Positions 8,089 to 17,269 of a stretch of DNA of 35,580 nucleotides are shown in pieces. Numbering within the stretch: the stretch's first letter is position 1; each line of letters starts with the position of its first letter. The notes below the pieces were generated by a model. The model had not been told where the DNA came from. It searched no databases and saw only the letters and a list, made by a program, of their open reading frames with translations. Made by a program: the position numbers and the translations under genes. The DNA comes from Flavobacteriales bacterium (GTDB lineage Bacteria; Bacteroidota; Bacteroidia; Flavobacteriales_D; Crocinitomicaceae), in NCBI GenBank assembly GCA_947505255.1, contig CANNKP010000012.1:1-35580 (forward strand). Direction: 5' to 3'.

Positions 8089-10491
8089 TTAATTTGATAT
8101 AACCAAATTTAAAGCTTTTAAAGGCTGCACTAAAAGTTTAACATTGTACAAGGTAAAGAACAATTCATTTTTCTTCCGCAATTTAGATTTATTCAATCCA
8201 TTGCATTCAATAGTATAAGCTATTTTGTTTTTAGCATGCGGTTTGAATTTCTCTACAAATGCTGGACGAATGGCTTTGAATAAAATCACACGATTATCCA
8301 ACCATTTGATTGGCTTAGAACTCACTACTAAATCGGCAAGCGTATTTAAATCATCTGGGGATTCGCAATGGAGTTCTGCTAACAACTGAATACGTAAGGA
8401 ATTATCAGTTTTTCGAGAGAACTTGTATGTTCCTAAAGGAATGCATTTATCAGCGCTATGCCCTTTTTCAATCTTCGAATGAAGCCGATTTTTTTCCTTC
8501 CAATGTTGTATGTTAAACCAATATGCATGTTCTTTTGGCGGAACAAGATGATTCTGCCGAATCGTATAGTGACTAAACAACTGATACAATTCCAATTGTT
8601 TTTTTAATTTGTTTTTTAAAAAGATATTCGATTCCTCTGCAATTTCAAAATCTTCGTTAACCGAAAAAAGTGTATTTTCGAGATAAACAAAGCCGTTGTA
8701 AAACATCTCACATGTCTTTAATTTATTTGTTGTAAAAACCAATTTACGGTTTGTATTGAAAAGGCTATCAATTATTAATTCTCTTCCAACGAATGGAACA
8801 GATGCAGGAAGGTTTTTATTATAATTGATTCGTAAAAAATGGTAAATTGATGGAGTTATATCCAAATGCGAAACAATGGACTTAGACATTTTTCCTTCTT
8901 TTAACAATGGCGAATAAATGATAATTGGAACATTGTATTTGGTCAATTTGTTCGGCGTATATAATTCTGTTCCGTGATCTCCAGTTATAATAAAAATGGT
9001 GTTTTTAAAATCTTTGCGATTTTTCCACGATTCAAAATATTCCCGCAATTTAGCATCTGTATAAGCAAATGAGCCAAATTTATCAGCATTTTTTGTAAAA
9101 AGTGAACGTATTTCAGCGTTTTTAATACTTTTTGACTTTTGTTCAACTATTCGTGTGTATTTAATTTTGTCAGTATAAAGATAAGGATCGTGCGTTGAAA
9201 TGGTTAAGAAAACATCAAACAAAGGGTCTTTATTTTCTTCTGGTAAATTCACAAACGATTGCTTGAATAAATCTTCATCTGGATAGCCCCAAGGACTTCC
9301 TACTTCTTGCTTATGGGCAATGGCTTCCGCAGACCAATCATCTACCAAGTAATCTGCTTTTTGGTAATTCATGAATCCACGCATGTTTAAATATTCCAAA
9401 TAAACACCGCAGAAAAAACGTGTTTTATAGGTCTTATTTAATAAGCGTATTAATGACCAATGATTCGGAAATTCGATTTGTTGAAATATATTTCCATCCA
9501 TCACATTTGGAACGGACGACAAGGTTGCGGGTAATACATTGTGAGTCCGTTGCGAAGTTGAAAAAGTGTTCGGGAAGTATAGTGATTTTTTTGAAAGATC
9601 ATCTATGAATGGCATGATGTGCCCCGTTTTATAAGCTCGTTCACCGCATAAATCAGACGATAAACTTTCTACAATAATGAAAACAACGTTCGGTGCTTTT
9701 CCATTTGATGTTTTATTAAAGTATGGATCTAGTGTGCTTTTTGAAGGTAATTTATGCCACAAAGGAAATAATGGATTTTCAATCGAATTGGAATAAAAGG
9801 AAACATCTAATTGCTTAAAGTCCCGCGGAAAAATTGTTTTAACATCCGATTCTGGAGTTAAACCATAACGAATACTATGATCTAAAAACAAGATTAAACG
9901 GTTATTTGCAAGTCCTTCTTTTGCTAAATCATTATCAAATTTAAGGTGAGAAAATGGAAGAGAGAGACAAGCTACAAAACTGAGGTAAAATAGAAAAGTC
10001 GTTTGTTTTTTTTTGAAAAACAGCTGTTTTCTAAACCATGTTGACAGGATAAAGAAAAGCGCAAATATTACAAGTAAACTAACGATCATTGTAACCGAAA
10101 AGCGCTCTTTCAAACCGATGATCATCATAAGTTCTTCGAATGAAAAGAAGAAAAATGATTCATCCAAAGGTTGAAACATGGTCAAGTAATATTGATCCAA
10201 TGCGACACAAGAAAACACCACCAATAGCCCGATAATTGCTGGGAGAAGATGCATAGGCCATTTTTTCCAAGAACTGAATAGAAAATTTAACGTTGCCGTA
10301 AAAAACCAAACGCCAAGTGCCAACCACACATCGAACAACAAACCAAACCAATTGACATGTAATGAAGTATCGCGTTCAATCGAACTGTCTTGTAAAGCAA
10401 AAAACAGGTAAAAACGAAGAAGCCAAAGCATTAATAACAGCGTTAAAAACCAATGTTGACAGATTCCAAAATGGTGCTTTATTTGCTGCAT
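8089..10491 (-). CDS. LTA synthase family membrane sulfatase/phosphoglycerol transferase-like protein
   Basis: An 800-residue inner-membrane enzyme. Five hydrophobic segments lie near residues 13-34, 48-72, 79-103, 131-153 and 164-182. The alkaline-phosphatase/sulfatase-fold catalytic domain follows: VVFIIVESLSSD with metal ligand Glu275, probable nucleophile Thr316 in TSQRTHNVLP, STHDPY with His434, and TGDHGTEL with Asp505 and His506. This layout is that of LtaS/OpgB-like phosphoglycerol transferases and related phosphoethanolamine transferases. A Gram-negative Bacteroidota has no lipoteichoic acid, so the acceptor is unknown; membrane-derived glycans or lipids are possible. The region after about 670 is a positively charged extension not needed for the fold, and it makes the protein longer than LtaS of Firmicutes. 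Downstream of asd by 22 bp, so probably co-transcribed. Confidence 0.85.
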   Translation of the reverse strand: MQQIKHHFGICQHWFLTLLLMLWLLRFYLFFALQDSSIERDTSLHVNWFGLLFDVWLALGVWFFTATLNFLFSSWKKWPMHLLPAIIGLLVVFSCVALDQYYLTMFQPLDESFFFFSFEELMMIIGLKERFSVTMIVSLLVIFALFFILSTWFRKQLFFKKKQTTFLFYLSFVACLSLPFSHLKFDNDLAKEGLANNRLILFLDHSIRYGLTPESDVKTIFPRDFKQLDVSFYSNSIENPLFPLWHKLPSKSTLDPYFNKTSNGKAPNVVFIIVESLSSDLCGERAYKTGHIMPFIDDLSKKSLYFPNTFSTSQRTHNVLPATLSSVPNVMDGNIFQQIEFPNHWSLIRLLNKTYKTRFFCGVYLEYLNMRGFMNYQKADYLVDDWSAEAIAHKQEVGSPWGYPDEDLFKQSFVNLPEENKDPLFDVFLTISTHDPYLYTDKIKYTRIVEQKSKSIKNAEIRSLFTKNADKFGSFAYTDAKLREYFESWKNRKDFKNTIFIITGDHGTELYTPNKLTKYNVPIIIYSPLLKEGKMSKSIVSHLDITPSIYHFLRINYNKNLPASVPFVGRELIIDSLFNTNRKLVFTTNKLKTCEMFYNGFVYLENTLFSVNEDFEIAEESNIFLKNKLKKQLELYQLFSHYTIRQNHLVPPKEHAYWFNIQHWKEKNRLHSKIEKGHSADKCIPLGTYKFSRKTDNSLRIQLLAELHCESPDDLNTLADLVVSSKPIKWLDNRVILFKAIRPAFVEKFKPHAKNKIAYTIECNGLNKSKLRKKNELFFTLYNVKLLVQPLKALNLVISN

Positions 10492-10513
10492 TTTAACTAC
10501 TTAAATTGGTGCC

Positions 10514-11500
10514 TTATAGCAATCCTTTTTCAATCAATAATTTTGCAATCTGAACAGCATTCGTTGCAGCTCCTTTTCGCAAATTATCAGCAACAATCCA
10601 TAAATTCAATGTATTAGCTTGAGACTCATCTCTGCGAATCCTTCCAACAAAAACATCATCCTTTCCTTCAGCATATTTTGGCATTGGATAAGAATTAGTT
10701 GTAGGATCATCTTTTAATGTAATACCTGATTGATTGTGCAATAAACGCCTAACATCCGCCAGTTCAAAATCATTTTCGAACTCAATATTCACCGCTTCTG
10801 AATGACCTCCAACAACTGGAACACGCACAGCTGTTGCTGTTACATTAATTGTTGAATCCAAGATTTTCTTTGTCTCGTTGGTTAATTTCATTTCTTCTTT
10901 CGTGTAACCGTTCTCAAGGAATGAATCACATTGCGGAATACAGTTTTTGTCAATAGCATAATTGTAAGCCATTTCTCCCAAAATGCCATTGCGCTCATTT
11001 TCCATTTGTTGAACGGCTTTTACGCCAGTTCCAGTAATAGATTGATACGTAGAAACAACAACCCGTTTTATTTTATATGCTTTGTGCAGCGGCGCCAATG
11101 TCAGAACCAGTTGAATTGTGCTGCAATTTGGATTCGCAATGATTTTATCATCAGCAGTTAACAGATCACCATTAATTTCTGGAATCACCAATTTTTTTGT
11201 CGGATCCATTCTCCAAGCGGAGGAATTATCGATAACAGTTGTTCCGACAGCAGCAAATTTTGGAGCCCATTCCAAAGAAGTTTCACCTCCAGCTGAGAAA
11301 ATAGCAATATCGGGTTTCATTTCTACCGCAGTTGAAAGTCCAACAACGGAATATTTTAATCCACCAAAATCTATTTCTTGTCCAACTGATTTTTCAGACG
11401 CAACAGGGATTAATTCAGTAATAGGAAAATTATGTTCACGCAGAACTTTCAACATTACATTTCCAACCATTCCTGTCGCTCCAACAACCGCTACTCTCAT
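10514..11500 (-). CDS. asd: aspartate-semialdehyde dehydrogenase
   Basis: A 328-residue cytosolic NADPH enzyme that reduces aspartyl phosphate to aspartate semialdehyde, the branch point to lysine/diaminopimelate, threonine and methionine. It shows VVGATGMVGN (residues 5-14) for NADP binding, FSAGGETS near 69-75, catalytic Cys126 in NPNCSTIQ, TYQSITGTG near 151-159 and catalytic His233 in GGHSEAVN. The length is normal. Two TAnnTTTG matches lie upstream in the divergent gap shared with the lamin-tail gene. Identification is secure. Confidence 0.96.
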   Translation of the reverse strand: MRVAVVGATGMVGNVMLKVLREHNFPITELIPVASEKSVGQEIDFGGLKYSVVGLSTAVEMKPDIAIFSAGGETSLEWAPKFAAVGTTVIDNSSAWRMDPTKKLVIPEINGDLLTADDKIIANPNCSTIQLVLTLAPLHKAYKIKRVVVSTYQSITGTGVKAVQQMENERNGILGEMAYNYAIDKNCIPQCDSFLENGYTKEEMKLTNETKKILDSTINVTATAVRVPVVGGHSEAVNIEFENDFELADVRRLLHNQSGITLKDDPTTNSYPMPKYAEGKDDVFVGRIRRDESQANTLNLWIVADNLRKGAATNAVQIAKLLIEKGLL

Positions 11501-11525
11501 CTTATTTTTAATTTTTTACGTGTAC

Positions 11526-11573
11526 CAAATTTAGTATATTTATACCAAATGTAGTTATTATGTTGCCCAACAA
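11526..11573 (-). promoter_or_regulatory. candidate promoter(s) of asd
   Basis: On the minus strand TACATTTG (11546-11553) has a TTG 17 bp upstream (11571-11573), and a second -7 match, TAAATTTG, lies closer to the gene (11526-11533). Both fit the Bacteroidota consensus, so either or both could start the asd message. Confidence 0.5.
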
Positions 11574-11646
11574 TTTCGGGCGTAATAGCGATGTAGTATG
11601 ATTATAGAACTATATTGAATACATTATCGGTATTAGCAACAAAGAA

Positions 11647-14244
11647 ATGAAACCAATGAAATACGTTTTAGCCTTTATTATTTTCTTTACATTTCAATCT
11701 CTTTTTGGTCAATTTACAGACGATTTCACAGATGTCGATTTCTCGAATAATCCAACATGGATAGGCGATGATTCTGTTTTTGTTGTGTTTGATAATGTTG
11801 GAAATATGCAATTGAGATCGAATAAAACAACTGCTAGTTCCAGTTTTTATTTGTCAACACCAAGCACGCAAGCAACTAATGGTCAGTGGGAATTCTATAC
11901 ACGACTTGCTTTCAATCCTTCTAGCGCAAATTTTGTGGATGTCTACTTGACTTCTGATCAATCAAATTTATTGAGTCCAACAATCAATGGATATTTTGTT
12001 AGAATTGGTGGAACAACGGATGAAATTTCTCTTTACAAAAAAGTGGCGGGTGTTGCAACAGAGATTGTGGATGGAATTGACGGTGTAACCAACGTTTCGA
12101 ACAATCTTTTAAAAATAAAAGTAACATGCACAGCAACAAATGATTGGGAATTGGAACGAGATATCTCAGGAATTGGATCAACTTATTTTTCTGAAGGAAT
12201 AATCAACGATGCATCAATTTTAACGAGTAGTTTTTTTGGAGTTTCCATCACCCAATCAACGGCAAGCTTTTTTCAGAAACATTATTTTGATGATTTTTAT
12301 CTTGGGCCAATCATATTTGATTTAACTCCACCAGTTTTAGTTTCAGCAACGGCGATAAGTGCAACACAGATAGATGTGATTTTTAATGAATCAGTAACTC
12401 AAATTTCTGCAGAAACAATCGGGAATTATGGAATTTCTCCGGCAGAAATGGTTTTAAACGCGGTTTTAGATGGTGTTGATCCAACACTTGTTCATTTAAC
12501 GATTACTCAACCGTTAACAAATGGAACAACTTATACCTTGAACACAAATGCAATCAATGATTTAGAGGGCAATAATTCAGGAAACCAATCTACTCAATTC
12601 ACCTTTTTAGTTTCAGAAACACCCATAAAAGGAGATGTTGTACTGTCAGAATTTGTCTGTGATGAATCACCAACAATTGGCTTACCACAGGTTGAATATG
12701 TTGAGATTTATAACCGAAGTTCAAAATATTTTAACCTCCAAAATTGGAAATTAGGTGATGCTGCTTCTGATGGTACAATTCAGCAAACTTGGTTAGCGCC
12801 AGGCGAATATAAAATTCTTTGTTCAACCGCGAATGTTGATACGTTCACGATGACAATTCCAGTAGGCGTAACAAGTTTTCCAAGTTTGAATAATGCTGGT
12901 GATGACCTTGTTTTGAAAGATGATAATGGAATGATAATGGATAAAATATCCTATACAGATTCTTGGTATCAAGATCCGTTAAAAGCAGATGGTGGATATT
13001 CCATTGAATTAATAAATCCAAATGATCCTTGTTCGGGAGAAGATAATTGGAAAGCGAGTTTGGCGATTTTAGGCGGAACCCCTGGAGCAATTAATTCCGT
13101 TTACGATATTACGGCAGATACGCAAGTGCCAACTATTATTGAATTGCTTGCTATAGCGCCGAATTTATTGACAATAACATTTAATGAAGGAATGGATTCA
13201 ACGCTTTTGATGAATGCTTTGGCTTCGTTTTCTCCAAATTTGACTGTTTCAAATACGTACATTTTAGATCCTTTTCCATCCCAGTTTACGTATCAATTTA
13301 TTGAAAATTTAGTTGGAAGTCAAACCTATACGATTCAATTAAATAACATTGCAGATTGTTGGATGAATGCTACTTCGCTTTCTGGAACTTTCGCCTTAGC
13401 TGAAAACCCTTCAAAAGGAGATGTTGTGATAAATGAAATTTTATTTGATCCTTATACAGGAGGGTATGATTGGATTGAAGTATATAATACATCTTCGAAA
13501 CTAATTGATTTAAAAGATTGGCAAATAGCAAACTTTGACAATGACACAATCGCGAATAACAAAATAATTGAAAGCCATTTTTTCCTTCAACCGAATCAAT
13601 ATGCGGTTATTGGAAAAGATTCGTCGTTTGTAAAACAAAATTATCCAGCAGCAATAACAGGAACGTTTGTACATTCAGATTTACCAAGCTTAAATGTTGA
13701 TTCAAGTACTGTTTTTCTTATTTGGAATTTTCAAATAATGGATAGAGTGTCTTATTCGAGCGATTGGCATTTTCAGCTCTTGGATGTTACAGATGGCGTT
13801 ACATTAGAAAGGATGGATCCAGCGGGTATAAGTAACGATCAAAATAATTGGCATTCGGCTGCAGAGGCAATAGGTTTCGCTACGCCAGGAGCAAAAAACT
13901 CCCAATATTATCCAGCTCTTTCAAATGGTGAATTTTCGTTTACGAGTGCAACAGTTTCTCCAGATAATGATGGTTTTGAAGATGTTTTACAAATAAATTA
14001 TGAAATGTCAGAACCAAGTTTGTTAGGCACTTTTACTATTTATGATGACCGAGGAAGAAAAATCAGAGAATTATTTAAAAGTGAATTACTGGCAACAAAA
14101 GGAACATTTACGTGGGACGGAGTTAGTGATTTAGAAACGAAAACAAGTATTGGAACATACATCGCTGTATTCGAGGCGTTCTCATTGGAGGGATCATTGA
14201 TTTTTACAAATAGAAAAGCTTTTGTGGTTGCTGGGAAGCTATAA
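11647..14244 (+). CDS. secreted multidomain protein with two lamin-tail domains and a FlgD-like C-terminal Ig domain
   Basis: An 865-residue exported protein (an alternative Met four codons later gives the cleaner signal peptide, ending L-F-G-Q). Order: concanavalin-like N-terminal domain to about 225 (ending DDFYLGP); bacterial Ig-like domain from about 228 (SATAISATQIDVIFNESV); lamin-tail domain 1 from about 327 (KGDVVLSEFV, VEYVEIYNRSSKYFNLQNW); Ig-like domain 2 from about 492; lamin-tail domain 2 from about 589 (KGDVVINEILFDP, YDWIEVYNTSSKLIDLKDW); and a C-terminal FlgD-type Ig-like domain from about 768 (TVSPDNDGFED, FTIYDDRGRKIREL). The end lacks a typical type A T9SS sorting domain but resembles other Bacteroidota surface-protein ends. 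Lamin-tail domains in bacterial surface proteins are linked to adhesion or to anchoring nucleases; no nuclease motif is visible. A role in the cell surface is inferred. Confidence 0.85.
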   Translation: MKPMKYVLAFIIFFTFQSLFGQFTDDFTDVDFSNNPTWIGDDSVFVVFDNVGNMQLRSNKTTASSSFYLSTPSTQATNGQWEFYTRLAFNPSSANFVDVYLTSDQSNLLSPTINGYFVRIGGTTDEISLYKKVAGVATEIVDGIDGVTNVSNNLLKIKVTCTATNDWELERDISGIGSTYFSEGIINDASILTSSFFGVSITQSTASFFQKHYFDDFYLGPIIFDLTPPVLVSATAISATQIDVIFNESVTQISAETIGNYGISPAEMVLNAVLDGVDPTLVHLTITQPLTNGTTYTLNTNAINDLEGNNSGNQSTQFTFLVSETPIKGDVVLSEFVCDESPTIGLPQVEYVEIYNRSSKYFNLQNWKLGDAASDGTIQQTWLAPGEYKILCSTANVDTFTMTIPVGVTSFPSLNNAGDDLVLKDDNGMIMDKISYTDSWYQDPLKADGGYSIELINPNDPCSGEDNWKASLAILGGTPGAINSVYDITADTQVPTIIELLAIAPNLLTITFNEGMDSTLLMNALASFSPNLTVSNTYILDPFPSQFTYQFIENLVGSQTYTIQLNNIADCWMNATSLSGTFALAENPSKGDVVINEILFDPYTGGYDWIEVYNTSSKLIDLKDWQIANFDNDTIANNKIIESHFFLQPNQYAVIGKDSSFVKQNYPAAITGTFVHSDLPSLNVDSSTVFLIWNFQIMDRVSYSSDWHFQLLDVTDGVTLERMDPAGISNDQNNWHSAAEAIGFATPGAKNSQYYPALSNGEFSFTSATVSPDNDGFEDVLQINYEMSEPSLLGTFTIYDDRGRKIRELFKSELLATKGTFTWDGVSDLETKTSIGTYIAVFEAFSLEGSLIFTNRKAFVVAGKL

Positions 14245-14280
14245 TATAGTAACTTAGTTAAAACATTTAATTGAAACCGC

Positions 14281-14796
14281 ATGAAAACCAAACATCTTAT
14301 TTTATTATTCGCTCTATTTTTTTTATCAAATGTTCAATCCCAAGTTAACCCAAATGCAATTGGTATTCGTGGTGGTGGATTTTTAGGAAGCTATGGCGGA
14401 GAAATCTCCTATCAACATGGATTTGGAGAATCAAATCGCCTAGAATTAGATTTAGGATGGAGAAGCCATCACTACAACAATGGAAAAGGAAATGATAATC
14501 TTTGGTATTATAATCAATTTTCAGTAACTGGAATTTATCACTGGGTATTCAATATTACTGAAGGCTTAAACTGGTATATTGGGCCTGGAGCTCAAGTAGG
14601 ATTTTATGATGATTACTATGATAACAATTCTGGAGTTTCTATAGCTCTTGGAGGTCAAATAGGCTTAGAATATGATTTTAATGTACACGATGTGCCATTG
14701 CTTTTAAGTTTAGATGCACGCCCAATGTTTGATTTTATCGGATTTTATTCTGGTTTTGGAGGCGGAGGTGCCTTTTCGTTAAGGTATACTTTTTAA
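14281..14796 (+). CDS. outer-membrane beta-barrel protein
   Basis: A 171-residue exported protein with a signal peptide of about 21 residues (ending V-Q-S-Q). The mature part is rich in Gly, aromatic and alternating hydrophobic residues: AIGIRGGGFLGSYGGEISY, LELDLGWRSHHYN, WYIGPGAQVGFYDD, IALGGQIGLEYDF, and it ends ...GGAFSLRYTF with the terminal Phe expected of BAM-assembled barrels. It is the size of an 8-stranded OmpA/OmpW-like barrel. It follows the lamin-tail gene by 36 bp and may share its transcript. The specific function is unknown. Confidence 0.82.
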   Translation: MKTKHLILLFALFFLSNVQSQVNPNAIGIRGGGFLGSYGGEISYQHGFGESNRLELDLGWRSHHYNNGKGNDNLWYYNQFSVTGIYHWVFNITEGLNWYIGPGAQVGFYDDYYDNNSGVSIALGGQIGLEYDFNVHDVPLLLSLDARPMFDFIGFYSGFGGGGAFSLRYTF

Positions 14797-14856
14797 GTTA
14801 CTCACTTTATACTATTTTTTAAAGCATCTACTTTAGGGGTACTTTTCTTTTTATTG

Positions 14857-14864
14857 TAACTTTG
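14857..14864 (+). promoter_or_regulatory. candidate -7 element (TAACTTTG) for the LETM1-related gene
   Basis: TAACTTTG matches TAnnTTTG exactly and ends 7 bp before the ATG at 14872. If used, transcription would begin at or within a few bases of the start codon. No -33 TTG is seen at the usual spacing. Confidence 0.4.
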
Positions 14865-14871
14865 TAAAATT

Positions 14872-16128
14872 ATGGTTTTACCAGGTTCAAAAGGGTGGAT
14901 TAAAAAGTACTTCGACATGGTCGATAAAGGGCAAATTGAACTAAATAATGAATTGCCAAAAAACATTGAGAGAGATTCATTTATTCATGCTGCACTTGGT
15001 AGAACAGGGATAATCTTTGGGTTTCCATCACGCCTGCATTATGCAAAAGATTTGGATGATTCTAAATGGACTTCTGAAGAAAAATTAAAATTGTTATTAT
15101 TTGAATCTCATTTGTTTGTGTATAGAACCAAACTTAGTGAAAATGATTGCTTTGATCAAAAGGAGTTTATTGAATCATTAGTTGAATTTTATGGGAAGTA
15201 CAATGCTTCGTCAATCACCAAAATGTTTTCGTACTTTTTGAAAGAATCGGTTGAAGAAAAATTAGAGTCAATTCTAACAAAAAGAGTTGACATCAAAATG
15301 AATCTTTTAGATAATAAGTTTTGGGTCAATTATTTGAATAATGTTTTCATCTATTTAGACGTAATTCTGTTTAATGATTTTTTAGTAAACAAAAAATCGA
15401 GTACCTTATTTAATTATGATGAAATGGCAATGAATGCTTTAACAGCAATTGCCTTGGCCTCTTTTTCAGATGGTGAAATCGAACATCAAGAACGTTCGAT
15501 GTTTAAGGTGTTTTTAGCATCGGCAAATTTATCTGATCTGCAGAGAGAAATAGTTGAAGCACGATTTGAAAAAGGAGGAGATTTCAATGATTTTACGGAT
15601 CAAGCGCAAACAAATTGGTTGTTCAAACGATTCTTATTTGACCTTTCCGTATTCTTTATTTTTGCAAATCATCATGCTGCCGTTGAAGAGAAGGAACATT
15701 TGAAAAAACTGAGCGCGTTTCTAGAATTATCTGACAATGAATTGAATGAAAGTATCGCACTAACGGAGCAATTCATCATAAATAATCAAGATAAAATACC
15801 CTTTTTAAAAACATCTTCTTCAGTAGAAAAAGTGTACAGTAGTTTGACAAAGAGATGGGTTAAAATACTAGGAAGAAATAAAGATAAACTTGCAGTTGAG
15901 TTAAAACAAAGCAAAGAATTAGTTTCATTAATCAGGAAATCTACGGTTAGGGAATTAACCAAAGAAGAGAAAGAAACGGTCAAGACCCAATTTAAAGATA
16001 TTGTAAAAACGATGCCGTCATTAGCGATTTTCTTGTTGCCTGGAGGAGCCTTCTTATTGCCACTAATTTTAAAAATTATTCCCGATTTAGTTCCGTCAGC
16101 ATTCAGGGACAACGAGGTAGAAAAGTAG
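14872..16128 (+). CDS. LETM1-related biofilm-associated protein (Bacteroidota type)
   Basis: A 418-residue protein with no signal peptide. It begins with GSKGWIKKYFDMVDKG, the N-terminus I recall for proteins annotated 'LETM1-related biofilm-associated protein' in Flavobacteriia. A middle segment near residues 185-285 (MNALTAIALASFSDGEIEHQE) resembles the TerB-type helical domain. The C-terminus (about 355-415) carries LTKEEKETVKTQFKDIVKTM then SLAIFLLPGGAFLLPLILKIIP, the LETM1-like ending with one hydrophobic segment. Eukaryotic LETM1 is a mitochondrial inner-membrane ion-exchange protein, but whether the bacterial relatives transport ions is not known. The gene converges tail-to-tail with a glycosyltransferase, with a gap of 7 bp. 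Confidence 0.78.
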   Translation: MVLPGSKGWIKKYFDMVDKGQIELNNELPKNIERDSFIHAALGRTGIIFGFPSRLHYAKDLDDSKWTSEEKLKLLLFESHLFVYRTKLSENDCFDQKEFIESLVEFYGKYNASSITKMFSYFLKESVEEKLESILTKRVDIKMNLLDNKFWVNYLNNVFIYLDVILFNDFLVNKKSSTLFNYDEMAMNALTAIALASFSDGEIEHQERSMFKVFLASANLSDLQREIVEARFEKGGDFNDFTDQAQTNWLFKRFLFDLSVFFIFANHHAAVEEKEHLKKLSAFLELSDNELNESIALTEQFIINNQDKIPFLKTSSSVEKVYSSLTKRWVKILGRNKDKLAVELKQSKELVSLIRKSTVRELTKEEKETVKTQFKDIVKTMPSLAIFLLPGGAFLLPLILKIIPDLVPSAFRDNEVEK

Positions 16129-16135
16129 GGACGAA

Positions 16136-17269
16136 TTATTGCAAATTGCTGTTTCCCTGCGAAAGTAACTTAAGAATCAACTTACAATTTTTGGCGTTAT
16201 TAAAATTTTGATTGATAAATTGAGAGCGCTCATTGAATTCTTCTTGAGTCAAAGCATCATTTTGTAAACCTATAAAGTCCAATTTAAATTCTTTCGCATC
16301 TTTTGCAATAATACAAAAAGGTTCCAATGCCGTTCCTTCTACCATGTTTTGGTTAACTAGAATTTTCCCAGAACTGTGCACGCACGATAATAGTTTTAAT
16401 TTAATTCCTGATGGAACTGAGGTGTGCAATACATGAATTTGTGCTTCTTGAATGAGTTGAAAGAGTGATTTATCATCAGGACTTTCCACCAATTCTACGT
16501 CCTCTTTTCTACAAAGTGTTTTCAATTTTGCACTTGGATTTTTCCCTGCAATGATTAACGGGAACGTTGGATCTAACACCTTTTTTAGCGCGTCAATTAT
16601 CCAAATTGCAGCATTTTCGTTTTCAGAAACAGCTAAGTTACCATGAAATAAAGCATACCTTTTTACTTTTGTGAATGTGCCAGGAATATCTGGAATGGAT
16701 GCAGGTAAAACAAATACATTGGGATTTATGTCTTTTAATGCAGTAGCATCTGAATCTTTAATCGCTAAAACAAAAGTTGCTTTGGATAATATTTCTTGAT
16801 AGCCTTTTAGTTTCCTTGCTTCTTGTTGAAAATAAAATTGCTTTAGTAAAGAGGCATTCTTTTTTAAGCCACGATAATACTCATCTTCAAGATTATGCAT
16901 GCGAACAAAAGTTGTCCTTTTTTGAATGTCAGCATTTTCCAATAACCAAGTGGTATGAATTCCTTCAAATAGAATTGGGGAATCATCCTTCAATAGATTC
17001 TCAAGTAATTTTTTGTTTTTTCTTGACTGAACGATAAAAGGTCGACTTGAAAATAAATTCAAAAACGAGCGATTTCTTTTATAATAAAGTACTTTTCCAA
17101 ACTGGTTTAATTCCTTTTGCTGGCCACGACCGTAATCAAATACGTGAAGAGTCAAATTCATTCCAAGATTATGCAGTGCTTTGATGCGATAAAACATGTC
17201 AATTGCCCCACCATAATCTGCCGGAAATGGAACGTCTAAACAAATAATATGTAGGTTCTTATTTTCCAA
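16136..17269 (-). CDS. glycosyltransferase, GT-B fold (family 4-like)
   Basis: A 377-residue cytosolic-face glycosyltransferase. The N-terminus reads IICLDVPFPADYGGAIDMFYRIKAL, the usual acceptor-domain start with a P-x-D-x-G-G loop. The C-terminal donor half includes YALFHGNLAVSENENAAIWI, PLIIAGKNPSAKL, IHVLHTSVPSGIKLKLL and NQNMVEGTALE. The Glu often found in the E-x7-E motif of GT4 enzymes is not clear in this copy (KLLSCVHSSGK), so assignment is to the fold and not a precise subfamily. It overlaps the upstream glycosyltransferase by 11 bp, so the two are translated as a pair. They likely add sugars to a surface glycan; the substrates are unknown. Confidence 0.82.
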   Translation of the reverse strand: MENKNLHIICLDVPFPADYGGAIDMFYRIKALHNLGMNLTLHVFDYGRGQQKELNQFGKVLYYKRNRSFLNLFSSRPFIVQSRKNKKLLENLLKDDSPILFEGIHTTWLLENADIQKRTTFVRMHNLEDEYYRGLKKNASLLKQFYFQQEARKLKGYQEILSKATFVLAIKDSDATALKDINPNVFVLPASIPDIPGTFTKVKRYALFHGNLAVSENENAAIWIIDALKKVLDPTFPLIIAGKNPSAKLKTLCRKEDVELVESPDDKSLFQLIQEAQIHVLHTSVPSGIKLKLLSCVHSSGKILVNQNMVEGTALEPFCIIAKDAKEFKLDFIGLQNDALTQEEFNERSQFINQNFNNAKNCKLILKLLSQGNSNLQ

